Assembly (NCBI GenBank): GCA_016709315.1
Contig: JADJMZ010000006.1
Location: 414,388-478,387 of the forward strand
Direction of reading: 5' to 3'
From: Ignavibacteria bacterium
GTDB taxonomy: Bacteria; Bacteroidota; Ignavibacteria; Tepidaquicellales; Tepidaquicellaceae
DNA length: 64,000 nucleotides
Shown: piece after piece, positions 25,717-35,737 of the stretch
How the letters are laid out: every line of letters begins with the position of its first letter
Position numbering within the stretch: position 1 is the first letter of the stretch
Position numbers and translations under genes: made by a program
Notes under the pieces: model-generated
What the model saw: only the letters and a program-made list of their open reading frames with translations
Told to the model about the DNA's origin: nothing
Databases searched by the model: none

Positions 25717-27012
25717 TTGGAAATAAAGCAAAACGACATTGATAAAAGCAAACGGTCAATAGAAGCTGAACTCTCATACGAAGAGCTTACGCCGCATTTT
25801 GACAAAGCGGCTGCGGAATACAAAAAGAAAGCAATGATACCGGGATTCAGGAAAGGCAAAGCTCCGCTGAATATGATAAAGAAATTGTACGGCGACGGGC
25901 TTGAATACAATGCTCTTGAAGACATTGCGAACGATGTTTTTCAAAAATACATCATTGACAACAATGTTGACATATTAGGCAAAGGCGCAATAACGGATAT
26001 GGATTACAAACCGAAGGAGAAACTGAATTTCAAGATCGAGTATGAAGTAATGCCAGAGATAAAAATTGACAAGTTCAAAGGTCTTGAACTCAGAAAGACT
26101 AAATACATAATTGACGACTCGCTTGTTGATGACGAGATACAGTATCACAAATTCAGAAATGCAGCCAATGAGATAGACGGAATAGCTTCTGATGATAATT
26201 ACATAATAACGGTTGATCTTCAAAACCTTGATGAAGCGGGAAATATACTTATCGGGCAGTCTCAGAAAGATCTGCGGATATATCTCGGCAATGCGGAAAT
26301 TTATCCTGAATTCAAAGAAGGTTTCAAAGGAATTAAAGAAGGCGAAGTAAAAATAATTGATTCAAAGAATGCAGAAGGCGGACCTAAAAAAGTACAGGTA
26401 AGCTGTACTAAAGTTGAAAAGATAGTATATCCTGAAATGAATGAAGAGTTCTTCAAAAAAGTTACCGGCAAGGACGGTATAACTACAGAAGAAGAATTCA
26501 AAGCTGAAATAAAGGGCGAGCTTGAAAAAATTTATGACGGCATATCAGACAGAAAATTAAGAGCCGATACGATTAGCGAAATGATAAAAGAAAATGATGT
26601 AGAAGCGCCGGATGTTTATGTAAATTTCATACTAAAGGCAATGATAGATGATCTGAAGCATCAGTATCCCAAACACGAACTCCCGAAAGACTTTAATGCT
26701 GAGGAATTCAAAAAAGAAAAAAGAGTTGATGCAATCATTCAGTCAAAATGGTATCTGATCAGAGAGAAACTTATCGAATCAGAAAAGATAACAGTATCAG
26801 AGGAAGATTATAAAAAAATTGCTGAAGAAAATTCTGCAAAGTACAATATACCGGCGGATAAGTTAATAGAATCTTATAAGGACAATGAAGACGTAAAAAT
26901 GAAAATAATGAATGACAAAGTGCTTGATCTGATTCTAGAAAATGCAAAGATAGAGGAAATTTCAGAACTAAAGACAAAGGACAAGATAGAAGAGGAAGAT
27001 GATGTCGTTTAA
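25717..27012 (+). CDS. tig: Trigger factor, ribosome-associated chaperone
   Basis: A 431-residue trigger factor that binds nascent chains at the ribosomal exit tunnel. The N-terminal ribosome-binding domain has the signature PGFRKGKAPLNMIKKLYG (residues about 47-65). A degenerate FKBP-type PPIase domain (about 150-235, IYLGNAEIYPEFKEGFKGIKEG) and a long helical C-terminal chaperone domain follow. The start is a TTG at 25717, chosen because MEIKQNDIDKSKRSIEAELS is the normal family start and no ATG is near. It is followed by clpP at 78 bases, a common order; clpX, often third, is not here. Confidence 0.95.
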   Translation: MEIKQNDIDKSKRSIEAELSYEELTPHFDKAAAEYKKKAMIPGFRKGKAPLNMIKKLYGDGLEYNALEDIANDVFQKYIIDNNVDILGKGAITDMDYKPKEKLNFKIEYEVMPEIKIDKFKGLELRKTKYIIDDSLVDDEIQYHKFRNAANEIDGIASDDNYIITVDLQNLDEAGNILIGQSQKDLRIYLGNAEIYPEFKEGFKGIKEGEVKIIDSKNAEGGPKKVQVSCTKVEKIVYPEMNEEFFKKVTGKDGITTEEEFKAEIKGELEKIYDGISDRKLRADTISEMIKENDVEAPDVYVNFILKAMIDDLKHQYPKHELPKDFNAEEFKKEKRVDAIIQSKWYLIREKLIESEKITVSEEDYKKIAEENSAKYNIPADKLIESYKDNEDVKMKIMNDKVLDLILENAKIEEISELKTKDKIEEEDDVV

Positions 27013-27090
27013 AATCTAATTTTATTCAGGATTTTTATATAAGACAATGTATTCCAAAATAATTTTTAAAAATTAAATTAAAATTATAAC

Positions 27091-27759
27091 ATGCACTATA
27101 CAGATTTAATAAAAAAAAACGAAGCGTTTATACATCAGGGATTAAATCAGATCAACAGTCAGCTTGTCCCGATGGTAGTCGAGCAGACATCAAGAGGTGA
27201 GAGGGCTTATGATATTTATTCCAGACTTTTAAAGGAAAGAATAATATTCCTCGGTTCAGCGATTTATGATGAAGTTGCTTCGCTTTTAATTGCTCAGTTA
27301 ATATTTCTTGAATCGGAAGATCCGGATAAGGATATCATGATTTATATAAATTCTCCCGGAGGCAGCGTAACAGCCGGAATGGGAATTTACGATACGATGC
27401 AGTACATACGGCCTGATGTTACCACAATGTGCGTAGGTATGGCGGCTTCTATGGGACAATTGCTTCTCACAGGCGGCGCAGCGGGAAAAAGAATAGCGCT
27501 CCCTCATTCAAAAATACTTATGCATCAGCCATGGGCAGGAGGACTTCAGGGACAGACTACTGACATTCTTATACATGCAAAGGATATGGAAAAGACCAGA
27601 GAAACACTTTTTCAGATCATTTCAAAACATTCAGGACAGCCGTTTGAAAAAGTTATGGAAGATGCTGAAAGAGATAATATTATGAATGTAGAAGAAGCAA
27701 AAAAATACGGTCTTATAGATGAGATACTTACTCACAGAGAAAAGAAAGAGAAGAAATAA
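27091..27759 (+). CDS. clpP: ATP-dependent Clp protease proteolytic subunit
   Basis: A 222-residue serine peptidase that forms the double-heptameric Clp protease core and works with ClpX/ClpA-type unfoldases. Catalytic residues are S120 in GMAASMGQ, H145 in ILMHQP, and the Asp in the DAERD segment (191-195). INSPGGSVTAGM provides the oxyanion strand. Family length is normal. It lies downstream of tig and is closed by a strong terminator; no clpX is adjacent. Confidence 0.97.
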   Translation: MHYTDLIKKNEAFIHQGLNQINSQLVPMVVEQTSRGERAYDIYSRLLKERIIFLGSAIYDEVASLLIAQLIFLESEDPDKDIMIYINSPGGSVTAGMGIYDTMQYIRPDVTTMCVGMAASMGQLLLTGGAAGKRIALPHSKILMHQPWAGGLQGQTTDILIHAKDMEKTRETLFQIISKHSGQPFEKVMEDAERDNIMNVEEAKKYGLIDEILTHREKKEKK

Positions 27760-27780
27760 AATTTAACCAAGGTAATTTCA

Positions 27781-27814
27781 AAGGAAATGACTTATAAAGT
27801 CATTTCCTTTTTTT
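27781..27814 (+). terminator. Rho-independent terminator after clpP
   Basis: A perfect 13-bp stem aaggaaatgactt / aagtcatttcctt with a 3-base loop, followed by a T run. Confidence 0.92.
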
Positions 27815-27892
27815 ATATTCTCAAAATATTTTTTAAGGAAATTTAATGATGCAGTAATTAAACTAATAATCATTTTATTTCAGGTTTATATC

Positions 27893-27923
27893 TTGAAAAT
27901 CTTTGTAATTTAAAGTAATTTGG
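27893..27923 (+). promoter_or_regulatory. Candidate promoter for the glycosyltransferase operon
   Basis: TTG (27893-27895), 20 bases, then TAATTTGG (27916-27923), one base off the TAnnTTTG consensus. It lies 23 bases before the DUF2723 start. Confidence 0.3.
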
Positions 27924-27946
27924 CATTCATAAATTAAAACAAGTAA

Positions 27947-30607
27947 ATGGATTTTAAACTAACCAACAGAATTTTTGCAGCATTCGTGTTCTTATTTGCT
28001 ACGATAATATATGTAATGACCGTTCAGCCCACATTTTCATTTTGGGATTGCGGCGAATTTATAGCATGCGCATTTACACTTTCAGTACCTCATCCTCCCG
28101 GCGCACCTTTCTTTACATTGATGGGAAAAATATTCACAATGTTTCCAACGGCTTCGGACATTGGGCTCAGAGTGAATTATCTTTCTGTAATATCAAGTTC
28201 ACTCTGTGTTCTGTTGTTGTATTTGATATCAGTTAAAGTGATAAAAAGCTGGAAGGGAAATCCTAAATCTTTTACAGAAACTCTTATAATTTGCGGAGCA
28301 TCAACTGTCGGCGCTTTATCATATGCATTCAGCGATTCATTCTGGTTCAATGCTCTGGAAGGCGAAGTTTACGGAATGGGAACATTGCTTATCGGAATTT
28401 GCATGTATCTTTTAATGATCTGGTGGGAGAAATCAGATGAACCGGGAAGCGATAAGTACCTCCTTCTCGTGGCTTATGTAGTCGGTTTATCTATAGGTAT
28501 TCATTTGCTTGTAGCACAGTGTATTTTTCTTGCAGGACTTTTCTTTTATTTCAAAAGATATGAATATACGCCTAAAACGCTTTTGATCGCTATTGCATTG
28601 TCGTCAATAGCTTTCTTTCTGGTATATCCCGGGATCGTAAAGAAATTTCCACTGATCATGTCGGGTAGTGTTGCTCTTGGTGTAGTGCTTATAGGACTTA
28701 TAGTATTCGGAATATATTACGCAAGACAAAAGATGAATCCGATCTTAAGCCTGCTTACACTTTCTTTATTTCTGATAATTCTCGGTTATTCCACTTATAT
28801 TTCCATATTACAAAGAGCTAATGTTACAAATCTTCCTTTAAATGAAAACAGTCCAAGCAATCTCGAATCGCTCATTTCTTATCTTAACAGAGAGCAATAC
28901 GGGCAGCAGCCGCTTGTTATGCCAAGAAGATATTCTCAGGAACCGCAACATCAGGGGATTTATTCAAAGTATTCCAGTGATATGGAGTTTCTATGGAAAT
29001 ACCAGATAAATCACATGTTCAACAGATACTGGTTCTGGAATTATATAGGCAGAGCGGGTTATGATCAGAATGACGGAGTGGATTTTAAAAAATTCTTTGC
29101 AATACCATTCTTATTAGGAATGTTCGGCTTGTTTTATCTTTTTAAAAAAGACTGGCGGCTCGGATTTATTTTTCTGATGATGTTCCTAATGATGGGAATT
29201 GTAACTGCTCTGTATCAGAATCAGCAGGAACCACAGCCGCGTGAAAGAGATTATTTTTATGTCGGCGCATTCATGGCATTCTCTTTATGGATTGGAATCG
29301 GCGTGGCAGGTCTTATAGATTTAATATCCGAAAAGATGAACAATAAGAAATCACTGATACTTGTAAGTTCGATTGTCCTGTTATTATCTTTTGCAGCAGT
29401 TCCTGTAAATATGCTTAGAGTAAATTATGATACACTAAACAGACATGGAAATTATCTGCCTTTTGATTATGCATACAATCTTCTTCAGAGTGTAGAAAAG
29501 GACGGAATTCTTATTACAAATGGTGATAACGATACTTTTCCTATCTGGTGTCTGCAGGCGGCATACGGGATAAGGACTGATGTAAGGGTAATTAATCTTT
29601 CTCTTGCTCAGACTGACTGGTATAATCTGCAGTTGAAAAACGAAAGACCTTACGGAGCTCTGACTGTACCTATGAATTTTACAAATGATCAGCTGAAGCG
29701 GCTTCAGCCCGTTCAATGGGATGAAAAGAAAGCTGTATCATTTGATGTTCCTCTGACCGCTTATCCTGATTCAATGAGGTCAAGACCGAATCTGCCGACT
29801 AAGATTACTGTTAATGTTCCGCCTTCTATCAGACAGCAAAGCGGTACTCAGGTTATTACAGCTTTGAAAGCAAATGATCTTTTATTAATAGATATTGTAA
29901 AAGCAAACAAGTGGGAAAGACCTATTTATTTTTCAGTAACTGTTTCAGAAGATAATTACATCGGACTCGGAAGTTATCTGGTAATGGAAGGAATGGCTCA
30001 GCGGCTTGTTCCTTATAAAACTAATGAATCCGGAACTGAAGCAATCAATACTGATATAATGAGAAAGAGTCTGTTTGATAATCCGGTCGAACCTTCAAAA
30101 ACTCCTCTGTACGGTTTCAGGTTTACAGGATTAAATGACAAAAATATTTTTTACAATGAAGATCAGACCAGGATGTCTCAGACTTACAGAACAGTTTTTC
30201 TCAGATTAGCTTTTGACTACGCAAATGATTCCACTAAATATAAACAGGCTGAGGAAGTGCTGAATAAAATGGAAACGACTATTCCCAGAAATGTGATTAA
30301 AATGGATTACAGAATCGAATATGATGTTGCCATGCTTTATAATAAACTTGGCAATAAACAGAAATTTGATGAACTCTCCGAAGACGTTATTAACAGGGCG
30401 GAAAGCGAGCTTAAAACGAATAATGAAAATGTACAATCATATTACAATCCATACAGAATACTGCTTGATCTATATGAAGCCAGAAAAGAATATCAGAAAT
30501 CTCTGGACCTTCTGAATACATTGTTAACTATGAGTCCTAATGATCCAAGTATCAAGCAAAAGATAGAATCCATTAAACTGAAAATGAGCAATCCTTCATT
30601 AAAATAA
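27947..30607 (+). CDS. DUF2723 (TMEM260-like) membrane glycosyltransferase with TPR tail
   Basis: An 886-residue polytopic membrane protein of the DUF2723 family. The diagnostic N-terminus has a first membrane helix, then FSFWDCGEFIACAF and HPPGAPFFTLMGKIF. About a dozen membrane helices follow, then a periplasmic part (about residues 490-720) and C-terminal TPR-like helices (TPRs at about 760-880). The eukaryotic homologue TMEM260 is a protein O-mannosyltransferase, so a lipid-sugar-dependent GT-C enzyme acting on the periplasmic face is a reasonable inference. It leads a three-gene run with a GT-C-like and a GT9-like protein. Confidence 0.88.
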   Translation: MDFKLTNRIFAAFVFLFATIIYVMTVQPTFSFWDCGEFIACAFTLSVPHPPGAPFFTLMGKIFTMFPTASDIGLRVNYLSVISSSLCVLLLYLISVKVIKSWKGNPKSFTETLIICGASTVGALSYAFSDSFWFNALEGEVYGMGTLLIGICMYLLMIWWEKSDEPGSDKYLLLVAYVVGLSIGIHLLVAQCIFLAGLFFYFKRYEYTPKTLLIAIALSSIAFFLVYPGIVKKFPLIMSGSVALGVVLIGLIVFGIYYARQKMNPILSLLTLSLFLIILGYSTYISILQRANVTNLPLNENSPSNLESLISYLNREQYGQQPLVMPRRYSQEPQHQGIYSKYSSDMEFLWKYQINHMFNRYWFWNYIGRAGYDQNDGVDFKKFFAIPFLLGMFGLFYLFKKDWRLGFIFLMMFLMMGIVTALYQNQQEPQPRERDYFYVGAFMAFSLWIGIGVAGLIDLISEKMNNKKSLILVSSIVLLLSFAAVPVNMLRVNYDTLNRHGNYLPFDYAYNLLQSVEKDGILITNGDNDTFPIWCLQAAYGIRTDVRVINLSLAQTDWYNLQLKNERPYGALTVPMNFTNDQLKRLQPVQWDEKKAVSFDVPLTAYPDSMRSRPNLPTKITVNVPPSIRQQSGTQVITALKANDLLLIDIVKANKWERPIYFSVTVSEDNYIGLGSYLVMEGMAQRLVPYKTNESGTEAINTDIMRKSLFDNPVEPSKTPLYGFRFTGLNDKNIFYNEDQTRMSQTYRTVFLRLAFDYANDSTKYKQAEEVLNKMETTIPRNVIKMDYRIEYDVAMLYNKLGNKQKFDELSEDVINRAESELKTNNENVQSYYNPYRILLDLYEARKEYQKSLDLLNTLLTMSPNDPSIKQKIESIKLKMSNPSLK

Positions 30608-30622
30608 ATTTCTTTTTAAATA

Positions 30623-30652
30623 GAAACGGTTCTTAACGGAACCGTTTCTTGT
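30623..30652 (+). terminator. Weak hairpin between glycosyltransferase genes
   Basis: A perfect 10-bp stem gaaacggttc / gaaccgtttc with a 6-base loop, but only a short T run. It may attenuate rather than stop transcription into the next gene 11 bases on. Confidence 0.6.
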
Positions 30653-30662
30653 TTATATCCCG

Positions 30663-32681
30663 ATGTCTAAAAAGACCGAGAAATCCTTAATTAAAAAACA
30701 AACCGCTTCAACAGGCAATAATGTTTTATATATTATTCTTGCTGCGCTTTCCATAATTTTTATTTTTATATGCCTGAATAATAAATTCGTTCAGGATGAC
30801 GCATTTATCAGCTTCAGATATGTACAGAATTTCGTGGATGGATACGGTCTCGTTTTTAACATTGGTGAAAGAGTCGAGGGTTACACAAATTTATTATGGG
30901 TGCTTGTTCTGAGTGTCTTTGCTTTCTTTAAAATAAATCTGCAGAGCATTTCTCAGATACTAAGTGTTTTGTTTGGAACTCTTGTTCTGATCATGACTTT
31001 TAAAGTTTCGCAACTGATAGAATTAAAAGATGAATCAAAGTTAATCAAAAAGATAAAGACTTCAGATACAGATACAAATGTAAATTATTTTAATCTCATT
31101 CCTTCTGTAATGCTTGTCTTTACGGGATCATTTATATTCTGGTCAATCAGCGGTATGGAATCCACAATGTTCATTTCATTCTGTCTTTTGGGAATTTATT
31201 ATTACTTGAAAGAAAGCAGCGGGGAAAATATCAGTTACAAATTTCCTCTTTTTATTTTTCTTGCAACTCTTACAAGACCCGAAGGTTTGTATTTCTTCGG
31301 TTTGATAATTCTTCATAAAGTATTTTTTACTTTCTTAGAACATAAAACTAATGCATTTAAGGTATTGTTCTCCAGAAAGAATCTAATATCATATTCTGTC
31401 TATATAATCCCTGTGATTTTATATTTTCTGATAAGATATATGTATTACGGCTATCTGTTTCCCAATACATATTATGCAAAGACAGGATTATCAACTGATT
31501 ATCTTAATTCAGGAATTGAGTATTTCATAAAATTTCTTAAAGCATATATGCTTTACGGAGTTTTGCTGTTAGCTCCTCTTTATCTTTTACGGCGCAAAGA
31601 AAATATTTTCGCTGTCTCTTTATTCTATTTGATTATTATAAGTTTTATTCTTTACGTAATTTCAGTCGGCGGTGACGTGCTGAAGCAGAACAGGTTTTTC
31701 CTTCCGGTACTTCCGCTGATTTATATTCTGTTTGCAAAATTTCTGACAGACATATATTATTTGTTAAAAGGAAAAAACGGGAATTCCGGTATTGCTTTTC
31801 CCGCTGTAATCATAGTTATTGCTGCAATTTGTTTTTTCTATTATACTTCCCAGAAAGAAACGCTCGATAAGGATATACAGAGTGAGAACGGTCTTGTTGA
31901 CAAAATGAAGATTGCCGGAAGCTGGTTCAAATCAAAGCAGCAGCAGCTTCGCAGACCACTGAATCTCGCAGCAACTACGATTGGATCTGTCTCATATTTT
32001 GCAGGATCAGAAGTAAATGTAATTGATCTTCTCGGTCTTACTGACAAAGAAATCGCTCACAATCCTCAGATCATTCCGGAAATTTCAAATCAATCCATCG
32101 GATGGAAAGAAAGAAATTACAACGCCGGATATGTTATGGATAGAAAACCGGATTATGTTTATTTCTCAACCGGCGTAAAACCCAGCGCTTATGCCGAGAG
32201 AGCTTTATACACTACGCCGGATTTTAATAAATATTATTTTCCTTATTATTTCACAGACAAGGCGAATAATTTTACGGATGTAGTTTATAAAAGAAAATCT
32301 GAAGATGAAGTAAAAGATGTAAAATTTGATTTTCCCGGTAATCCGAACTACAAACATTCGTTTGTGAATATGTTTAATCAGGCGATGAATTCTTCCAAAG
32401 ATAAATCGCGTTCGCAGATTGCAATAAATGAATTTAAACAATCTATTGAAAACGGTCCGTCAAATTTCGGTCTGCCTTTCCTGTACATCGGAGATATTTA
32501 TCTGCAATCCGGAAACAAGGAACAGGCAATAGAATCTTACAAAAAAGCTGTTGAGATTAATGAATATAATATACTTGCAAATTATCAGCTTTATCAGCTT
32601 CTTAGTGAAAAAGGAGATACTCTGAGTGCAAAGAATTATCTTCAGAAAATACAAAAATATGATCCTGAAATTTTAAGATAG
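30663..32681 (+). CDS. GT-C-type membrane glycosyltransferase with TPR tail
   Basis: A 672-residue polytopic protein. After the first membrane helix it has FVQDDAFISFRYVQNFVDG and VFNIGERVEGYTNLLW. This is the acidic-pair loop and GERVEGYT motif seen in AftB/arabinofuranosyltransferase-like GT-C enzymes that use polyprenyl-phosphate sugars. About ten more helices, a soluble domain (about 420-560) and a C-terminal TPR pair (IYLQSGNKEQAIESYKKAVE) follow. It probably acts in the periplasm in glycan or glycoprotein assembly; donor and acceptor are unknown. It is 55 bases after the DUF2723 gene and 12 bases before the GT9 gene. Confidence 0.8.
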   Translation: MSKKTEKSLIKKQTASTGNNVLYIILAALSIIFIFICLNNKFVQDDAFISFRYVQNFVDGYGLVFNIGERVEGYTNLLWVLVLSVFAFFKINLQSISQILSVLFGTLVLIMTFKVSQLIELKDESKLIKKIKTSDTDTNVNYFNLIPSVMLVFTGSFIFWSISGMESTMFISFCLLGIYYYLKESSGENISYKFPLFIFLATLTRPEGLYFFGLIILHKVFFTFLEHKTNAFKVLFSRKNLISYSVYIIPVILYFLIRYMYYGYLFPNTYYAKTGLSTDYLNSGIEYFIKFLKAYMLYGVLLLAPLYLLRRKENIFAVSLFYLIIISFILYVISVGGDVLKQNRFFLPVLPLIYILFAKFLTDIYYLLKGKNGNSGIAFPAVIIVIAAICFFYYTSQKETLDKDIQSENGLVDKMKIAGSWFKSKQQQLRRPLNLAATTIGSVSYFAGSEVNVIDLLGLTDKEIAHNPQIIPEISNQSIGWKERNYNAGYVMDRKPDYVYFSTGVKPSAYAERALYTTPDFNKYYFPYYFTDKANNFTDVVYKRKSEDEVKDVKFDFPGNPNYKHSFVNMFNQAMNSSKDKSRSQIAINEFKQSIENGPSNFGLPFLYIGDIYLQSGNKEQAIESYKKAVEINEYNILANYQLYQLLSEKGDTLSAKNYLQKIQKYDPEILR

Positions 32682-32693
32682 GGATGTTTAATA

Positions 32694-33755
32694 ATGAAGA
32701 TTCTTATAAACGCTCTCTCCGGTAACGGCGATGCCTTAATGTTCTCGCCTTCACTTCGTCTTCTGAAAGAAAAACTTCCTGATGCAGAGATTGATATGCT
32801 GGTTATGTTCAGATCTGTGATGGAGATGTTCGAAAAGAATCCTTTTCTAAATAATATACACTTCATAGATTTTCTCAAACAGTCTAAGTTCACGTCACTT
32901 TCCCGGATAAGAAAGCTCAAAAAGAATAATTACGACTTTTCAATAAACGTTTATCCTTCTAACCGGCTTGAATACAACATCGTCAATGCATTTCTCGGTG
33001 CAGGAAAGAAAATTGCCCATCATTATTTGCATACTGAGTTATCAAGGGCTGAATTTATCAATGATGTTTTAATTGATGAGATAAAGGACAGACATAATGT
33101 CCTTCAGAATCTTGATCTGATAAAATCTATTGTTCAGGTCAAAGATGAAGATGCAGGACCATTGGAAATATTTGTTTCAGAAGAAGATAAAAAGAAAGCA
33201 GATTTATGGATCAATGAAAATAATTCTGACAGAAGAATGATAGCTGGCTTTCATCCGGGTTCATCCGTTCTGAAAAATCACATTCACAAAAGATGGGACA
33301 AGAAAAAATATGCCGAACTCGGTAACAGACTTATAAAAGATTATAACGCAAAGATCTTATTATTCGGAAACGAATTTGAACTGAATGAAGAATTAAAAAA
33401 TATGATGAATGGTCAGGCGGTAATTGCTTCAACTTCAAACTACATGGATTCCATTGCCAGGATGAAACACTGCAATTTATTTGTTTCAAACGATACTGCA
33501 TTCATGCACTCTGCGGCTGCTCTTAAGATACCTGTTGTTGCAATTTTTGCTTATACAAATTTTAAAGAACTTTATCCCTGGAAGACGCAATACAGAATAG
33601 TAAGAAAAGAACTTGAATGCAGTCCGTGCTTTTATAATTCTCCCGAACCGGCGGAATGTATATGGAAAGGGGAGGAAGAATTCAAATGCATGAAGCTGAT
33701 AGAAACAGATGAAGTTTATAATGCCTGCAAAGAACTGATTTCAGAAATGAAATAA
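32694..33755 (+). CDS. Glycosyltransferase family 9 (heptosyltransferase-like)
   Basis: A 353-residue cytoplasmic GT-B enzyme of family GT9, which transfers heptose from ADP-heptose to LPS core. It begins MKILINALSGNGDALMFSPS, the GT9 N-terminal nucleotide-fold motif. The C-terminal half has GFHPGSS, KRWDKKKYAELGNRL and FVSNDTAFMHSAAALKIPVVAIF, the donor-binding D-x-x-xMH motif. A tagggA Shine-Dalgarno-like site precedes the ATG. The ADP-heptose genes hldA and hldC are elsewhere in the window, consistent with heptose in the envelope glycan. Confidence 0.9.
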   Translation: MKILINALSGNGDALMFSPSLRLLKEKLPDAEIDMLVMFRSVMEMFEKNPFLNNIHFIDFLKQSKFTSLSRIRKLKKNNYDFSINVYPSNRLEYNIVNAFLGAGKKIAHHYLHTELSRAEFINDVLIDEIKDRHNVLQNLDLIKSIVQVKDEDAGPLEIFVSEEDKKKADLWINENNSDRRMIAGFHPGSSVLKNHIHKRWDKKKYAELGNRLIKDYNAKILLFGNEFELNEELKNMMNGQAVIASTSNYMDSIARMKHCNLFVSNDTAFMHSAAALKIPVVAIFAYTNFKELYPWKTQYRIVRKELECSPCFYNSPEPAECIWKGEEEFKCMKLIETDEVYNACKELISEMK

Positions 33756-33762
33756 ACTCACT

Positions 33763-35721
33763 CTAATTAAGAAAGTCCCACACAATCGTAAATCTTGAAA
33801 TCGAATTAAGAAAACCTCCAAGATCGTCTGCCGGATAAAGAAGAGTATCATAGTAAAATGTATTAAAAATATTGGCGATGGTTAGATTTATATTCGCATG
33901 ACCTATTCTTGCGCCGACATAAAAATCTGTCTGAAACCCGCTCATTTTAACATCTCTTCTTACTGCATGATAGAAACTGTAATTACTCTGTGAATATTCG
34001 TAATAGACATTACCTGAGGAATTTTCAGGAGCGCTGAAATATTTGATGTTAAAACCTGTTCTTAATCTGAGTTTATTATTGAATAAAATATTATGATATG
34101 AAATATCAGATTTCACAAAATGTCGTGGAAAAAATTCCGAATTGATATAATTGTGATTGATATAAGCATCAATGAAAGAAGAATAATAATTTAGAGATGA
34201 ATTCACTCCTTCTGATGGTATTGACTGGCTTAAAATAAATTCTTTCCCGTTAAAGAAATAATAAGATTTAAGACTAAATTTATCTTTAATGTTAAATTCA
34301 ATTCCGGATTCTAAATACTGATATGTTTTTTTGGAATTTGTTCCTGCAAATGTACCTGTATTAACGAGAGTCCATTCGTTCTGATAATTTATATTATTCA
34401 TACCGCCAAAAAAATTTAGATATTTATTCTTGCTAAATTTAAATTTATAGCTTGCCTCAGCTCCCATATTTATGTTAGTATAATTATTCTTATCCAATGA
34501 GCTGTTATAAAAAGGCAATGATTCATCTTTCTTCAGAGCATTTGCTTTTATAAATGCGGATAAGAAAAGATTTTCATATTTAAAATCAGATTTAAATTTA
34601 AAGGAATAAATTTCACTGTAAAGATCATTATGATAAAAATTATCATAGTTGTAATAATTCAGATAAACATTCCCGCCAAAAAGAAACTCAAGTGTGCTTT
34701 TCCGGGAAAGTCTGTAGTGCAGATTCTGACTTAGATCCGCAGCATACTGAATGTAATGGTATTTTGCAGACGGAGAAAAATATCTGTTGTTGCCAACAGT
34801 GATTGTATCTGAATTTGTATAATCTCTGATCGTATTGTTTGAATAAAACGTCAGCTTTGTCAGCGAGTTTTTGTTTTTAAAAAATCTTCCGCTAAATGCT
34901 ATATTGTAAAAATAATTTTCAATGGTCTCTCCTGAAGAAATATTATTAACGGAAGCTGTTTTTTCTGCGAGCGAGTCTTTATTGGTTGAATACTTAAGAC
35001 CTTCATTAAGTCCTCTGGAAATTTTACTGAAATTAAAGTCAGCTTTCAAATTAACTTTCGGAGAAAGGTAATAGCTGAGCCGTGTTCTAGCCCTCCATGC
35101 ATCGAATTCAGAATTTTCATATCTGCCGTCTATAGAATGCTTTGTCAGGCCGGCAATCCAGTTCAGCTTTTTTGAGAACGGAAGATTAAAGACAACATCT
35201 GCGTCAAGCGAATTAAATCTGTCCTGAGAATATCTGAACTGAGAAAAGGGTTTTGTACGAAAAACATCTTTTGTAATAATGTTCAAAGATTTGCCGGGTG
35301 CATTCTGTCCGTAAAAGAATGAAGACACAGAAGATATTTCTTCTATCTTTTCAATTTCGTTTACGGAAATTTCCTGAACATCAAACCCTCCGAAGAGAAT
35401 GTCATTGATCTGAATTCCGTCCCTGAAAATCCCGATATCAGAAGGGGCATAGCCGTTGAAATTAATAAGATTTCTGCCGCCAAGCCCGAAATTATTTATG
35501 AAATATCCGGAACGTTCATTCATTATTTCGGAAAGATTTCTCTTGTCATTCCAGATATAAAGCGAGTCATATCTGAAAGTATCAGAAGAATTGGATAAGA
35601 AGTTACTGTCTTTGACTTTATTTGTATCAAAAGGAATTACGTAGGAAGAATCCGGAAATACAGACTGAGAAAATATTTTACTTTCAGTAATAAGAAGTAA
35701 TAAAAATAAAAGTATCCTCAT
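33763..35721 (-). CDS. TonB-dependent receptor-like outer-membrane protein
   Basis: A 652-residue outer-membrane protein. A signal peptide (ILLFLLLLITESKIFSQ) is followed by a plug-like domain at about residues 55-155 (NFGLGGRNLINFNGYAPSDIGIFRDGIQIND, then VNEIEKIEEISSVSSFFYGQNAPGKSLNIIT). A 20-plus-strand barrel ends in SRFTIVWDFLN. No clear TonB box or carboxypeptidase-like N-terminal domain is visible, and it is shorter than typical SusC proteins, so it may be a porin-like relative. It is the last gene of the leftward cluster, 17 bases after phoU, and ends 7 bases from the convergent GT9 gene. A role in phosphate or phospho-compound uptake is possible from context only. Confidence 0.75.
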   Translation of the reverse strand: MRILLFLLLLITESKIFSQSVFPDSSYVIPFDTNKVKDSNFLSNSSDTFRYDSLYIWNDKRNLSEIMNERSGYFINNFGLGGRNLINFNGYAPSDIGIFRDGIQINDILFGGFDVQEISVNEIEKIEEISSVSSFFYGQNAPGKSLNIITKDVFRTKPFSQFRYSQDRFNSLDADVVFNLPFSKKLNWIAGLTKHSIDGRYENSEFDAWRARTRLSYYLSPKVNLKADFNFSKISRGLNEGLKYSTNKDSLAEKTASVNNISSGETIENYFYNIAFSGRFFKNKNSLTKLTFYSNNTIRDYTNSDTITVGNNRYFSPSAKYHYIQYAADLSQNLHYRLSRKSTLEFLFGGNVYLNYYNYDNFYHNDLYSEIYSFKFKSDFKYENLFLSAFIKANALKKDESLPFYNSSLDKNNYTNINMGAEASYKFKFSKNKYLNFFGGMNNINYQNEWTLVNTGTFAGTNSKKTYQYLESGIEFNIKDKFSLKSYYFFNGKEFILSQSIPSEGVNSSLNYYSSFIDAYINHNYINSEFFPRHFVKSDISYHNILFNNKLRLRTGFNIKYFSAPENSSGNVYYEYSQSNYSFYHAVRRDVKMSGFQTDFYVGARIGHANINLTIANIFNTFYYDTLLYPADDLGGFLNSISRFTIVWDFLN

Positions 35722-35737
35722 TATGGAATATTAATAT

